Shown: positions 1 through 8,324, counted from the first letter of the stretch. The stretch: DNA of 64,000 nt from Lachnoclostridium edouardi (GCF_900240245.1 NZ_OESQ01000001.1:2430571-2494570), one strand, 5' to 3'. The notes: a model not told the origin generated them from the letters alone. A program made the numbers and translations.

Positions 1-69
1 TATGATCAGATGACACTGAAAGAGTATATTGACCCGTTTACGGGTGAGCCAGTAAAAGCAAACAAATAA
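1..69 (+). CDS. C-terminal fragment of a gene, probably tnpB
   Basis: Frame 1 is open from the window edge to a TAA at 67-69 and encodes 22 residues ending in GEPVKANK. The fragment carries no catalytic motif, so it cannot be identified by itself. The call as the tail of a TnpB nuclease rests on the hairpin-rich right end that follows at once. It could equally be the end of an unrelated gene with a terminator behind it. Confidence 0.4.
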   Translation, partial: YDQMTLKEYIDPFTGEPVKANK

Positions 70-205
70 AATAAGCCCTTTAGGGCTTAGTAGGTAAATG
101 ATGTTGCGCTTGGCGAACCTATTTCGGTGAGTCTTTAGACTCCAGTGCCGGTAACAGACCCTTATAGGGTCAAAGCAAGCCACCGGCTTAGCCGGTGGTC
201 TTGAC
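70..205 (+). ncRNA. Putative omegaRNA (reRNA) scaffold at the IS right end
   Basis: Four perfect hairpins follow the stop codon: AAGCCC/GGGCTT at 73-88, GAGTC/GACTC at 129-142, GACCC/GGGTC at 157-171 and CCACCGGC/GCCGGTGG at 180-198. In TnpB systems the guide RNA is made from the tnpB 3' end through the right end, and the guide is the flanking DNA just outside. If the boundary is at 205, the guide would be the roughly 16-20 bases from 206. The fold is seen in the sequence; the RNA function is inferred from the family. Confidence 0.45.
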
Positions 206-250
206 TGTATACCCAGATAAATTGGAGAACTAGAAGAAAGAGGTGGCAGC

Positions 251-1912
251 TTGTATTTTAATCTAATGGATTTATTAAGAAAAACAGGAATGGTGGGCGA
301 AAGCCGTTTCATAAACAAAAGTGGTGATAAAGAAAACAGAGTAAAGATTACAGCAGTGCGGTGGGCAGAAGGGGAAGGACAGGAAAAGCCCATTCAAAAA
401 GAGGCCGTTTATGTCCTGCCTTTGTCAGGACAATTTATTATGGAAAGCTTAGATTTATATGAGAAGGCCGGATGTACAGGCGTTGTACTGATTGGAGACA
501 AGCTGGGGTCGTACAGAGAGTATAAAGGCCGGATGGCTGTGGCAGAGGCTGTAAGCGCTATGTCCCCAGTGGAAATTGCACAGGCATTGTGCGACGTTGT
601 AATACAGGAGTGTCAGGATAGCTACAGAGAGATTGTGGATACAAACAGATATTTATCTAATAATACTTTAAACAGGCATAATATTGTGGAGATGCTGGAA
701 TATTTTAAAGGTTTAATGAAGAACCCAGTGGCTGTTTTTGACAGAATGTTTCACTGCCTTGCTGCCACAGATGAGTTCCTGAAAGACTTAATTTGCCTGC
801 GCACGCTGCCTAATAAGGTATCTTTAGACAGCAAATATCTTACCAGATATTTTGTAAGGCAAAGGGTATCTTTACATGTGGAAGGAACACAAAGGGAATA
901 TACCATGATTTCCTTTCCGATCTCCTTTCAGGGAAAGGTTAAGGCTTTTCTTTCTATACCTCAGATATACCAGAAAGTAGAAGGTCTGGACTATCCCAAA
1001 ATGGAAATCACAGCCTCTGCCATTATGGCGGAGCTAAAACATGAATTTGCCCTTCAGATGGCGGAGGAAAGGAATATCGACAGCTTTTTTTATAATTTGA
1101 TTCACAGAAAAAACCCTGATTTAGAGGAACTGAAGGAACAGGCCAGATTGTTTGGATTTAAAAATGATAGGCCCTTTATAACAATAATTTTTTGTGTAGA
1201 ATGTCAGGGAGAGATTTTAGATGCACCGTTAAGTTTAAGCAGTATGCTAAGGCCGTCTAAAGAAGAAAAAATGTTCTTGACAGTGAAAAAGTGTGTGGAA
1301 GATATGGGGGAACCTGTTTTAACAGGTTATGTAAATGGAAAAATTATGGCTCTTCTGGAAACTGATTCTATGGAGGCACAGGGAGTTTTACATATTAAAG
1401 AATGCTGCAAAAAAGTAAAAAAGGCTTTTAAGGTTCAATTTACAAAAAGTAAGGTGCAGATAGGCGTGGGAAGCGGGGAGAAGGATTTAAGCAAAATTTG
1501 TAAAAGCTACGAAAATGCAAAACGGGCAGTTTCGTATGGAAGGCTGCTTTACGGGGAGGAAACAGACTATATTGTAGAGTATAAGGATACAGTGCTTCTA
1601 AAGCTAATAGGAAGTATGGGAGATCAGGAGGAACTTAAAAATTTAGTTCCTCCAGGCCTGTATTTCATACAGGAATATGATAAGGCCCACAATTCCAGGT
1701 TGTTAGATACAATCACGGTTTATTTTGAATATAATTGCAATCTTAGGCAAAGCGCTGATGTAATGAATATACATTATAAGACAATGGCATACAGGATGAA
1801 CCAGATTTATGAAATATGTAAAACAGATTTTTCAGAAAGCGATACCAAACTGCATTATGCTCTGGGGATAAAAATACTTGGACTTTTAAGAGATGTGGAC
1901 AAAGAAAAGTAG
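251..1912 (+). CDS. PucR/CdaR-family transcriptional regulator
   Basis: 553 residues with a TTG start preceded by AGAGGTGG at a good distance. The C-terminus (about 485-550) is the PucR-type helix-turn-helix, recognisable from an LLDTITVYFEYNCNLRQSAD-like helix followed by IHYKTMAYRMNQI, the region that binds DNA in PucR and CdaR regulators. The middle third (about 290-430) resembles the degenerate GGDEF-like CdaR domain. The N-terminus differs from the second PucR in this window (16633-18147) and may hold a different sensor. It lies 217 bp upstream of a GltS-type transporter and a creatinase-like gene, which it probably controls; GGATAA/TTATCC repeats occupy that gap. The effector is unknown. 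Confidence 0.8.
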   Translation: MYFNLMDLLRKTGMVGESRFINKSGDKENRVKITAVRWAEGEGQEKPIQKEAVYVLPLSGQFIMESLDLYEKAGCTGVVLIGDKLGSYREYKGRMAVAEAVSAMSPVEIAQALCDVVIQECQDSYREIVDTNRYLSNNTLNRHNIVEMLEYFKGLMKNPVAVFDRMFHCLAATDEFLKDLICLRTLPNKVSLDSKYLTRYFVRQRVSLHVEGTQREYTMISFPISFQGKVKAFLSIPQIYQKVEGLDYPKMEITASAIMAELKHEFALQMAEERNIDSFFYNLIHRKNPDLEELKEQARLFGFKNDRPFITIIFCVECQGEILDAPLSLSSMLRPSKEEKMFLTVKKCVEDMGEPVLTGYVNGKIMALLETDSMEAQGVLHIKECCKKVKKAFKVQFTKSKVQIGVGSGEKDLSKICKSYENAKRAVSYGRLLYGEETDYIVEYKDTVLLKLIGSMGDQEELKNLVPPGLYFIQEYDKAHNSRLLDTITVYFEYNCNLRQSADVMNIHYKTMAYRMNQIYEICKTDFSESDTKLHYALGIKILGLLRDVDKEK

Positions 1913-1999
1913 GAATGAAATTAGAAATGGAAGAGAAGCAGACAGCACTGTAATTTTTTATTATAGTAAATAGTTTTCCCCGTTTCAACTGTAAACTAA

Positions 2000-2077
2000 G
2001 GATAATATTTCAGGTATTTCTTTATCATACAGGGATATATTATCCAGGATTTTTCTGTGCTAGGATAATTGTATAAA
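2000..2077 (+). promoter_or_regulatory. GGATAA/TTATCC repeat cluster and candidate promoter of the gltS-like gene
   Basis: An inverted pair GGATAATA (2000-2007) and TATTATCC (2038-2045) is followed by a third half-site GGATAATT (2063-2070) that abuts a TATAAA-like -10 at 2072-2077. No good -35 is visible, consistent with activator dependence. The same half-sites occur upstream of the nhaC-like and dppB-like genes next to the other PucR regulator, so they are candidate PucR-family operators. The repeats are seen; regulator assignment is inference. Confidence 0.45.
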
Positions 2078-2129
2078 AGTTGCAACAAAAAATATAAATC
2101 TCCGGCGATTAAAAAGGAAAGGAGTATGG

Positions 2130-3434
2130 ATGTTAGAAAACGTATTTAATGATATGGTTCTGGTCAGCCTTCTGCTGGCAGCAGGATTTGTGGTAAGAGA
2201 GATTATTAAGCCTTTACAGAAAATATTTCTGCCAGCTTGTATTGTGGGAGGACTTATTGGTCTGGCCCTTGGGCAGCAGGGGTTAAAAATAATTACTATT
2301 CCAGATTCGTTCAGCGGTTATACAAATATATTAATGCGGATTATTTTAACTACAGTTGTGCTGGGAGTGTCTATTACTGTAAAAAAGGTTGTAGAACATG
2401 TGGATTTTACACTTTTAGCTGTCTTTCTTTTTGGGGGCCAGCTGATTCTGGGAGTTATTGTGGCAATGGCATTTTCCGGTATGTTTCCTCTTTTGCCTGA
2501 TGGGTGGGGAATTCTTGGAGTATTTGCATTTTTTGGAGCTCATGGACCGGCGGCCAGCGCAGGGGCCATTTTAGAGGAATATGGTTCTTCAGGGGCCATT
2601 AGTATGGCAATGGTTTTGGCTACAGGCGGCGTTATTATTTCTATGACTGTAGGAATGTTTATTGTCAATTACGGAATAAGAAAGGGCTGGAGCAAGTTTG
2701 TAACAGAGCCGAAAAAACAGCCGGCCTGGTTTTTTGGAGGCCCTTTGCCTGAAAAGGAACAGGAGTCTTTAGGAAAAACCACAACGACTCCGTTAAGCGT
2801 TAACACTTTAATGCTTAATTTAAGCATTATTTTAGCCGCATATTTTATAGGCAACGTGATTTTTAAAATAGGAATGGTATTTATTCCGGTACTGTCTAAA
2901 TTAAACGCAATGTTATATGGGATTGTAGGAGGCCTGATTCTCTGGCCCATTATGAAAAGGTGTAAATATGACAAATTTGTAGATAAAAATGTGCTGAGCA
3001 ATATTAGTTCATTTTGTCTGGAAATTGTAGTTCTCACAGCAATGGCAAGCGTTTCCCTGGATATTATTGTGGAATTCTGGCTTCCAATATTAGTGGATAT
3101 TATTATTTCCTGCGGGTTCACAGTATTATTTTCCATGTGGTACATGAAAAAGCTGCACAATGATCAGTGGTTTGAAAAGGCGTGTATGCAAATTGGAAAC
3201 TGCACTGGCTCTACGGCAAACGGTCTGGCCCTTGTGCGAGCCATTGACCCTAAGGGAGAATCTTGTATTCCAGAAGCTTTAGGCGTTTATAATGCAGTAT
3301 TCTTCTGGTGGCAGATGTTGGCTCCAGTATTGGGAGCGTTAATTCTCACCAATCTTTGGGCGGTAATAGGAATCGGAGGTGTATTTATTTTAGCAGGAAT
3401 TGTACTGACCTGGCTATTTTTTAAGAGAAAGTAA
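2130..3434 (+). CDS. GltS-family sodium:glutamate-type symporter
   Basis: 434 residues, an integral membrane protein with about ten to twelve hydrophobic segments and an AAGGAAAGGAG ribosome site. The N-terminal block (REIIKPLQKIFLPACIVGG) and the C-terminal block (NGLALVRAIDPK, then ALGVYNAVFFWW) match the repeated-half architecture of GltS-type Na+/glutamate symporters. Substrate cannot be read from sequence. It sits between a PucR-type regulator and a creatinase-like protein 40 bp downstream, so it may import the amino-acid or guanidino/ureido compound that the latter handles. Confidence 0.75.
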   Translation: MLENVFNDMVLVSLLLAAGFVVREIIKPLQKIFLPACIVGGLIGLALGQQGLKIITIPDSFSGYTNILMRIILTTVVLGVSITVKKVVEHVDFTLLAVFLFGGQLILGVIVAMAFSGMFPLLPDGWGILGVFAFFGAHGPAASAGAILEEYGSSGAISMAMVLATGGVIISMTVGMFIVNYGIRKGWSKFVTEPKKQPAWFFGGPLPEKEQESLGKTTTTPLSVNTLMLNLSIILAAYFIGNVIFKIGMVFIPVLSKLNAMLYGIVGGLILWPIMKRCKYDKFVDKNVLSNISSFCLEIVVLTAMASVSLDIIVEFWLPILVDIIISCGFTVLFSMWYMKKLHNDQWFEKACMQIGNCTGSTANGLALVRAIDPKGESCIPEALGVYNAVFFWWQMLAPVLGALILTNLWAVIGIGGVFILAGIVLTWLFFKRK

Positions 3435-3474
3435 CAGTGAGAAATTAAGAGGCAAAATAGAGGAGGAAATATAG

Positions 3475-4875
3475 ATGACGCCGTTAATGAATTGTGAAAA
3501 GCTGCTGGAGGGATTTGAGCCTGATTTTGAATTTATCCCTCCAAAGGCAATTCCGGAAACAGAATTTTATTCCAGAATAGAAAAAATAAGAAGGGCTGCC
3601 GTTGTGGCGGAACATGATGTAACCCTTATAAATGCAAACCCTGCCATAAATTATAATACATCCAATAAGTTTTTAAGGTATGCCTGCGACTGGCCCAGGG
3701 AAGGGATATTGATGATTCCTACAGACAGCCAGAAAGGCCTGCAGCTATTTTCTTTTTGGTCCCAGTCGGTGCTGCTTCCCCCTTCCTTTGGAGAAGCAAT
3801 TGGAGTTGAAAAACTTTATCAGGTGGGGGCTTTGGGAAGAGAGTATTCAGGGAGACCCTATATTTCAGAAGAAAAATTAATAGAGGGCGTGGCAAAGGCT
3901 CTGACAGAGTTGGGATATGATAAGGGAAGCATAGGAGTGATGGGGGATAACTCATCTAAAAAACATTGGAGCAACCTGCAGACATTGCTGCCAAAAGTGA
4001 AAATATCAGACGAAACTCATGTGATTTTAGATATGCAGCATTTAAGAACAAAAAGTGAAATAGACCAGATACGGGCTTCTGCACAGCTGATGGATATTGG
4101 TTTTCAGGCAGCGTGCCATGTGTGCAGACCTGGAGTGACAGATTTTGAGCTGTATGCGGCGTTTACATTTGCCCAAATGGCCAGGGGAGGAGAAAGCGGG
4201 GACGGGTACCAGATAGGAGTGAACAGGTATGGAACTCACTGCGGAAAAGCTTATGGGCATAGAATCACATCAGGAGATTTAATTAATTTCTATATTTCAG
4301 GAATTTCTTACAGAGGATATTCCGCTCAGTCAGCCCGCATGATTGCAGTGGGCAATATAACTGCTAAGCAGGAGGAAACGCTGGAAGTATGTACGGAGGC
4401 GCTGCGCAGAGCGGAGCAGGCAATCAAGCCTGGAGTTCCGATTTGCCACATTAATAAAGCAGGATTTATACCATTTATAGACCATGGGTACATAAAAGAT
4501 GATATAACTGCCAACATGCCTTACAACTGGGCTCCCAATGACGACATGACAGCTATGGAAATTCCGGTGCAATATGTTCCGGATGCAGATTTTGAAGAGA
4601 CAGGCCGTAAGCTTATGCATATATATCCTCCTGTAGCAGGCCCTCACAATCCTAATATGGGTCATGGCGTGGGGATGCCTGGAGATCCTAAATTTAATAT
4701 TACATCTCACAATACAGATATTTGCGCGCCTGGACTGTGCTTTGTTATTCATCCTCAGTGGCTGGTTCCCATGGAATCAGGGGCCAATATTGGAAACTGC
4801 TATGTAGTAACAGAAGACGGGTATGAGAATTTAACGTGTCATACTCCTATAGAAACAGTGCGGATTAAAGCCTGA
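3475..4875 (+). CDS. M24/creatinase-like 'pita-bread' protein lacking metal ligands
   Basis: 466 residues: an N-terminal creatinase-type domain (about 30-190) and a C-terminal M24-like domain (about 195-466) with recognisable GDLINFYISG, RGYSAQSARM, GHGVG and VVTEDGYENLT blocks. M24 aminopeptidases need two Asp, one His and two Glu as metal ligands. Here the first Asp position is Tyr273, the second is Gln285, the EPG glutamate is His426 and the last glutamate is in NIGNC; only His398 in the GHG motif remains. This resembles creatinase, a metal-independent member, but by my alignment the creatinase glutamate equivalents are not clearly kept either. It probably forms an operon with the GltS-type gene. 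Fold is confident, activity unknown. Confidence 0.7.
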   Translation: MTPLMNCEKLLEGFEPDFEFIPPKAIPETEFYSRIEKIRRAAVVAEHDVTLINANPAINYNTSNKFLRYACDWPREGILMIPTDSQKGLQLFSFWSQSVLLPPSFGEAIGVEKLYQVGALGREYSGRPYISEEKLIEGVAKALTELGYDKGSIGVMGDNSSKKHWSNLQTLLPKVKISDETHVILDMQHLRTKSEIDQIRASAQLMDIGFQAACHVCRPGVTDFELYAAFTFAQMARGGESGDGYQIGVNRYGTHCGKAYGHRITSGDLINFYISGISYRGYSAQSARMIAVGNITAKQEETLEVCTEALRRAEQAIKPGVPICHINKAGFIPFIDHGYIKDDITANMPYNWAPNDDMTAMEIPVQYVPDADFEETGRKLMHIYPPVAGPHNPNMGHGVGMPGDPKFNITSHNTDICAPGLCFVIHPQWLVPMESGANIGNCYVVTEDGYENLTCHTPIETVRIKA

Positions 4876-4954
4876 TTCTTATTTTTATCCCCTCTTTTTC
4901 TAAATAGATTGTTCTTACAATTTTGTAAGAGAATTTACAAATTACACAAACCTA

Positions 4955-4983
4955 TTGACAGGCAGGATTTTCCATAATAGAGT
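4955..4983 (+). promoter_or_regulatory. Candidate sigma-A promoter for the cell-wall-binding protein gene
   Basis: TTGACA at 4955-4960 is separated by 17 bases from TAGAGT at 4978-4983. The -35 is consensus and the -10 is weak. A small inverted repeat TTACAA/TTGTAA lies just upstream (4915-4928). Confidence 0.35.
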
Positions 4984-5010
4984 GTAATCATGGGGAAAGG
5001 AGCGGGGAAA

Positions 5011-5970
5011 ATGAAAAAAATAAAATCATTTTTATCAATTATAATTACAGCTGCAATGGTGTTTTCCACTGTTGGTATGACCTCATGGGCAGATACCAGA
5101 AAAAAAATCACTTCAGTATCTCTTACAATTACATCTGACATTAATATTGGAGATGATTACGACAATGATGCTGTGGAGGTAGAGTCGGCCAGCACCAGAT
5201 ATGCAGTAGATTCTGTAGAAATTTTAAATTCAGGTTTTATGTGGGAGGCAGATGATACGCCTCAGGTTAAGGTTTACCTGCAGGCAGAGGAGGATTTTTA
5301 TTTTTCTTTAACCTCCAGCAAAGTCAGGCTGAAGGGAGCCACCTATGTAACAGCCAGCAAAAAGGATTCTTCCACTATGCTGATGATTACTATGAATCTG
5401 CCGTCTTTGTCAGAAAGAGTGGCGGACATTGAGACAGTAACTATGGGAGATGACGGCGTAGCTTCCTGGGCGGAGATTGCAGGGGCCGGCTGCTATGAAG
5501 TAAGGCTTTTAAGGGACGGCAAGTATCTGGGAGATATAAAAACAGTGTCCTCAACCAGCTGCAATCTGCTGGACAATATGACAAAAGCCGGAGTTTATAC
5601 TGCAAAGGTGCGGCCGGTAAATAAAGTAAAGGCAGACACAAAGGGAGACTGGGTAGAGTCTAATTCCTTATATATTAATGAGGAGAAGGCCAGCGCCATC
5701 CGCAGCGGCAGCCTGCTTTTAGGCGGACAGTGGATGCAGGAAGAGTCTGGAAAATGGTGGTATCAGCGCAGCGACGGCACATATCCTGCAAACTCCTGGC
5801 AGTCTATTGATGAAAAATGGTATTATTTTGACCAGCAGGGCTACATGAATACAGGATGGGTGCAGACTGGAGGAAGATGGTATTATTGTGATGAATCCGG
5901 AATGATGCTTTCCAATACATATACAGTAGACGGCTATAAATTAGGGGCAGACGGAGCGCTAATCCAATAA
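5011..5970 (+). CDS. Secreted protein with C-terminal cell-wall-binding repeats
   Basis: 319 residues from the ATG at 5011; AAAGGAG at 4996 fixes this start rather than the in-frame ATG at 4990. A signal peptide runs to about residue 27 (SWA, cleavage before D28). The middle region (about 30-215) has no family I recognise; residues about 130-205 look like a fibronectin-type fold (GCYEVRLLRDGKYLGD, then GVYTAKVRPVN). The C-terminus (about 235-319) carries glycine/aromatic repeats such as WYYFDQQGYMNTGW and RWYYCDESG, the choline/cell-wall-binding repeat type, which would tether it to the envelope. Catalytic domains are absent, so an adhesin or structural role is possible. Confidence 0.75.
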   Translation: MKKIKSFLSIIITAAMVFSTVGMTSWADTRKKITSVSLTITSDINIGDDYDNDAVEVESASTRYAVDSVEILNSGFMWEADDTPQVKVYLQAEEDFYFSLTSSKVRLKGATYVTASKKDSSTMLMITMNLPSLSERVADIETVTMGDDGVASWAEIAGAGCYEVRLLRDGKYLGDIKTVSSTSCNLLDNMTKAGVYTAKVRPVNKVKADTKGDWVESNSLYINEEKASAIRSGSLLLGGQWMQEESGKWWYQRSDGTYPANSWQSIDEKWYYFDQQGYMNTGWVQTGGRWYYCDESGMMLSNTYTVDGYKLGADGALIQ

Positions 5971-5991
5971 ATAAAAAAGGAAGAATCAGAT

Positions 5992-6564
5992 ATGAGTGAA
6001 AATGTAAAGCAGAATCAGACAGAAAACAAGGTTCCTGTACAGCGTTTAAAAAGAGAGTTAAAATACCAGGGGACAATTTTAAAGATCTATGAGGACACAG
6101 TAATTGCCAACGGGCATGAGGCCCACTGGGATTTTATACATCACGACGGAGCGGCGGCGGTAGTGCCGGTGAGAGACGACGGAAAAATTTTAATGGTGCG
6201 CCAGTACAGAAATGCTTTAGACAGATATACACTGGAAATTCCTGCCGGAAAGTTGGATGAGCCTGGAGAGCCTAAAATTCAGTGCGCCTACAGGGAGCTG
6301 GAGGAGGAAACCGGATTCAGAACAGAAAATATGGAATATTTAATCAGCGTCAACACTACAGTGGCTTTTTGCGATGAAGCTATAGATATTTTTGTGGCAA
6401 GAGATTTGATCCCTTCTAAACAGAATCTGGACGAGGATGAGGAAATTGAGGTGGAGGCCTGGAGTATAAAAGACCTTCAGAAATTGATTTTTGAGGGAAC
6501 TATTTCCGACGGAAAGACAGTGGCGGCTCTTATGGCATACGCAAGGAAGTACAACGTGGAATAA
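5992..6564 (+). CDS. nudF: Nudix hydrolase, ADP-ribose pyrophosphatase type
   Basis: 190 residues. The Nudix box spans AGKLDEPGEPKIQCAYRELE and continues EETGF, with the REUxEExGU core intact and one extra residue in the first spacer; upstream VRQYRNALDRYTLEIPAG is typical of ADP-ribose pyrophosphatases, which split ADP-ribose to AMP and ribose-5-phosphate. It is followed by spoIIM and, after an inserted MarR/GNAT pair, xerD. That order resembles the nudF-spoIIM-xerD neighbourhood known in Bacillus and clostridia and supports the assignment. RBS AAGGAAGAA lies upstream of the ATG. Confidence 0.85.
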   Translation: MSENVKQNQTENKVPVQRLKRELKYQGTILKIYEDTVIANGHEAHWDFIHHDGAAAVVPVRDDGKILMVRQYRNALDRYTLEIPAGKLDEPGEPKIQCAYRELEEETGFRTENMEYLISVNTTVAFCDEAIDIFVARDLIPSKQNLDEDEEIEVEAWSIKDLQKLIFEGTISDGKTVAALMAYARKYNVE

Positions 6565-6619
6565 AACCTTTGGCGCAATCATAAGATTGTGTAAAAGAGG
6601 GGCAGGCAGGTGAGGGACC

Positions 6620-7147
6620 TTGGCTCTGCGGATGAAATATGAGGACTGGCTGCTGGCATTTTTTCTTGTGGGGATTCTGGCCGGCACATTGGCGGTAAAC
6701 CTTATGGGAGGGGCAGTGAAAGAGCAGACGGCATATATGGGCAGTTTTCTTTCCGCCGCATCTCAGATCAGAGGGCAGTCGTTGAGAGAGTTCTTTTTAT
6801 TTATTTTGCGGCAAAGACTGGCAGAAGCAGGGATTATATGGTTTTTAGCTATGACAGTATTTGCCAAAAAAGGCTTTTGCCTGGCGGCAGTACTTTATGG
6901 CTTTAGTATTTCAGTAATACTTTCAGTAATTACATGTGAAAAAGGCGTATTTGGTCTGCCTTGCTTTGCAGCGATGGTATTTCCCCAGTGGATGTTCTAT
7001 GCTTTTTCCTGGCTGGCAGCTGCCAGAGCCGGAGGAAGAGATGAGAGAAAGGGAATTATGAAGCTGATTCCAGTAGCAGTATTTGCCGTGATGGCGGGAA
7101 GCTTTTGCGAGGCATTTATAAACCCTGTAATTTTAAAAAATCTGTAA
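6620..7147 (+). CDS. spoIIM: Stage II sporulation protein M-like membrane protein
   Basis: 175 residues with four or five hydrophobic segments. The TTG at 6620 is preferred over the ATG at 6632 because GGTGAGG lies close upstream of it. SpoIIM belongs to the DMP complex, which remodels peptidoglycan during engulfment at the septal membrane. Sequence identity is modest to the eye (N-terminal GILAGTLAVNLMGG, then FLFILRQRLAEAG), so the call leans on the conserved place between a nudF-type Nudix gene and xerD. A strong terminator follows. Confidence 0.7.
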   Translation: MALRMKYEDWLLAFFLVGILAGTLAVNLMGGAVKEQTAYMGSFLSAASQIRGQSLREFFLFILRQRLAEAGIIWFLAMTVFAKKGFCLAAVLYGFSISVILSVITCEKGVFGLPCFAAMVFPQWMFYAFSWLAAARAGGRDERKGIMKLIPVAVFAVMAGSFCEAFINPVILKNL

Positions 7148-7156
7148 GTAAGCCTT

Positions 7157-7183
7157 AGTGTGCGCCTCGGCGCACACTTTATA
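7157..7183 (+). terminator. Rho-independent terminator after spoIIM
   Basis: Perfect nine-base-pair stem AGTGTGCGC/GCGCACACT with a CTCG loop (7157-7178), followed by a T-rich stretch. It separates the nudF-spoIIM operon from the converging GNAT gene. Confidence 0.9.
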
Positions 7184-7188
7184 TTTTA

Positions 7189-7677
7189 TTATGAAAATTC
7201 ACATTCCCAAGTTTCGTGATATATGTCCCTGCTTTCATCCCACTGGTTAAAAAACTCGCTTTCTACCTTGTGAAAACCAAATTTGCCATATAGATGTCTT
7301 GCCGGCTTTAAAATATCTAAAGTACCAAGGCTGATGTGAATATACCCCTTTTCTTTACAAAAATTCATTGCTATCTCCAGCAGTTTAGTGCCTAATCCTT
7401 GTCCCTGCATACTTGTGTCAACTCCAAACCAACGTAACTGAGCCTTATTAGCGCCTCTTTTAATTATAGCAATATCGCCTACAATTTGGCCGTCAGCTTC
7501 GGCTATCCACATTTGGTTGCCTTTTAAATCATCATAAAGCTCTGCCATTCCTCCTAACATTTCTTTTTCATATAATCCGTTAAAACCATATTGTTTTTCA
7601 TAAAGCTTATACTGAAAATAGCATATCATGCTAGGATCCCCTGGTTTGTAGGTGCGGATAGTGATTTGATTATTCAT
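7189..7677 (-). CDS. GNAT-family N-acetyltransferase
   Basis: 162 residues with the GNAT acetyl-CoA motif QGQGLGTKLLE in the middle (about 92-102) and a C-terminal LARHLYGKFGF-type strand-helix (KPARHLYGKFGFHKV). Its start ATG (7677) follows GGAGT and lies 2 bp after the stop of the MarR gene, so the two are cotranscribed and probably translationally coupled. MarR-GNAT pairs are common; the acceptor is often an antibiotic, an amine or a protein N-terminus, and cannot be told here. Confidence 0.85.
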   Translation of the reverse strand: MNNQITIRTYKPGDPSMICYFQYKLYEKQYGFNGLYEKEMLGGMAELYDDLKGNQMWIAEADGQIVGDIAIIKRGANKAQLRWFGVDTSMQGQGLGTKLLEIAMNFCKEKGYIHISLGTLDILKPARHLYGKFGFHKVESEFFNQWDESRDIYHETWECEFS

Positions 7678-7679
7678 GT

Positions 7680-8120
7680 TTACTCCTTTCCAATGTCCCC
7701 GCGCAGTGTGTTTTCAATAAATACCATGGCTTCACAAAGTTTCGCGCAGGTTTCCTCATCTAAAGTTCTTAATTTATCAATAATTTGCTTATCACCGTTT
7801 TGATCAATTCGTTCAGCCTCTTTTTTTCCTGTCTCTGTCAGCCAGATCTTTTTTAATCCTTTGCTTCCCGGCAGAGTTTCCCGGATTAAAAATTCACATT
7901 TTTCAAATTTACTGAGAATTCTACTAATATAGCTTTTATCCATGTTAAGATGCTGACACAAGTCAGTTGCGCTGATGCCTGGACAGATATAAATATCAAA
8001 TAAGATTCGAGCCTCAGGCCAGGATAAGTCTGTCCCTAAATATCCTTTATTCATTACATCCAACCATACAGTATAATACCGATTAAATTCTCGTATCCTT
8101 TTAATTACATTATTATCCAA
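7680..8120 (-). CDS. MarR-family transcriptional regulator
   Basis: 146 residues; TTG start at 8120 with AAAGGAGG seven to eight bases upstream. The winged-helix core is visible: ISATDLCQHLNMDKSYISRI as recognition region and a wing around LPGSKGLKKIWLTETG. MarR dimers usually repress their own operon and release DNA on binding a phenolic or other small ligand. The palindrome AGTTGA-N5-TCAACT at 8140-8156, just upstream of its ribosome site, is the likely autoregulatory operator. The MarR-GNAT pair interrupts an otherwise typical nudF-spoIIM-xerD neighbourhood. Confidence 0.85.
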   Translation of the reverse strand: MDNNVIKRIREFNRYYTVWLDVMNKGYLGTDLSWPEARILFDIYICPGISATDLCQHLNMDKSYISRILSKFEKCEFLIRETLPGSKGLKKIWLTETGKKEAERIDQNGDKQIIDKLRTLDEETCAKLCEAMVFIENTLRGDIGKE

Positions 8121-8139
8121 ATATTAACCTCCTTTCATT

Positions 8140-8156
8140 AGTTGATTTTGTCAACT
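8140..8156. promoter_or_regulatory. Palindromic operator of the marR-GNAT operon
   Basis: AGTTGA-TTTTG-TCAACT is a perfect six-base inverted repeat with a five-base spacer, located between the MarR ribosome site and its probable upstream promoter. Length and symmetry suit a MarR dimer. Binding is inferred. Confidence 0.55.
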
Positions 8157-8281
8157 CTTATTTTTATATAAAAATAGTAGCACTCGTGGAAGACCTCGTG
8201 AACTATTTTTCATGTATCGCACGTAAGTGCCTAAAACACAGGCACTAAGTGCTGATAACAATAAAATATAAAATTTTTTTT

Positions 8282-8324
8282 ACAACATGTTGAGCCTTTT
8301 AGCAATGTGGTTTCAACATGTTGT
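8282..8324. repeat. Paired CAACATGTTG palindromes in inverted arrangement
   Basis: Two copies of the ten-base palindrome CAACATGTTG (8283-8292 and 8314-8323) sit within a twelve-base inverted repeat (ACAACATGTTGA and TCAACATGTTGT). A T-run precedes it and ATTTTTA follows, so an RNA would fold into a stem with a terminator-like tail, but no upstream gene on either strand would use it. It could be an operator pair for an unlinked regulator. Confidence 0.6.

Larger units (their letters stand above)
1..205 (+). mobile_element. Right end of an IS200/IS605-type (TnpB) insertion sequence, truncated by window edge
   Basis: The first 205 bases combine a short C-terminal coding tail with a run of four strong hairpins ending in an eight-base-pair GC-rich stem (180-198) and then CTTGAC. 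This layout, tnpB 3' end running into a structured right end, is characteristic of IS200/IS605 and related TnpB elements. The boundary is set at about 205, after TTGAC, by analogy to family right ends; the left end lies outside the window. The next gene begins only 46 bases further on, so the element sits directly upstream of the PucR-type regulator. The IS family assignment is inferred, because the transposase body is not visible. Confidence 0.5.

Noticed and set aside
2669..3160. Long reading frame on the minus strand inside the GltS-type gene, and similar antisense frames in the KdgT and NhaC-type genes
   Set aside because: These are shadows of membrane-protein codon usage; none has a ribosome site or recognisable domain.
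8282..8324. dif recombination site for XerD
   Set aside because: The double palindrome does not have the 11-6-11 layout or the conserved arms of Firmicute dif sites.
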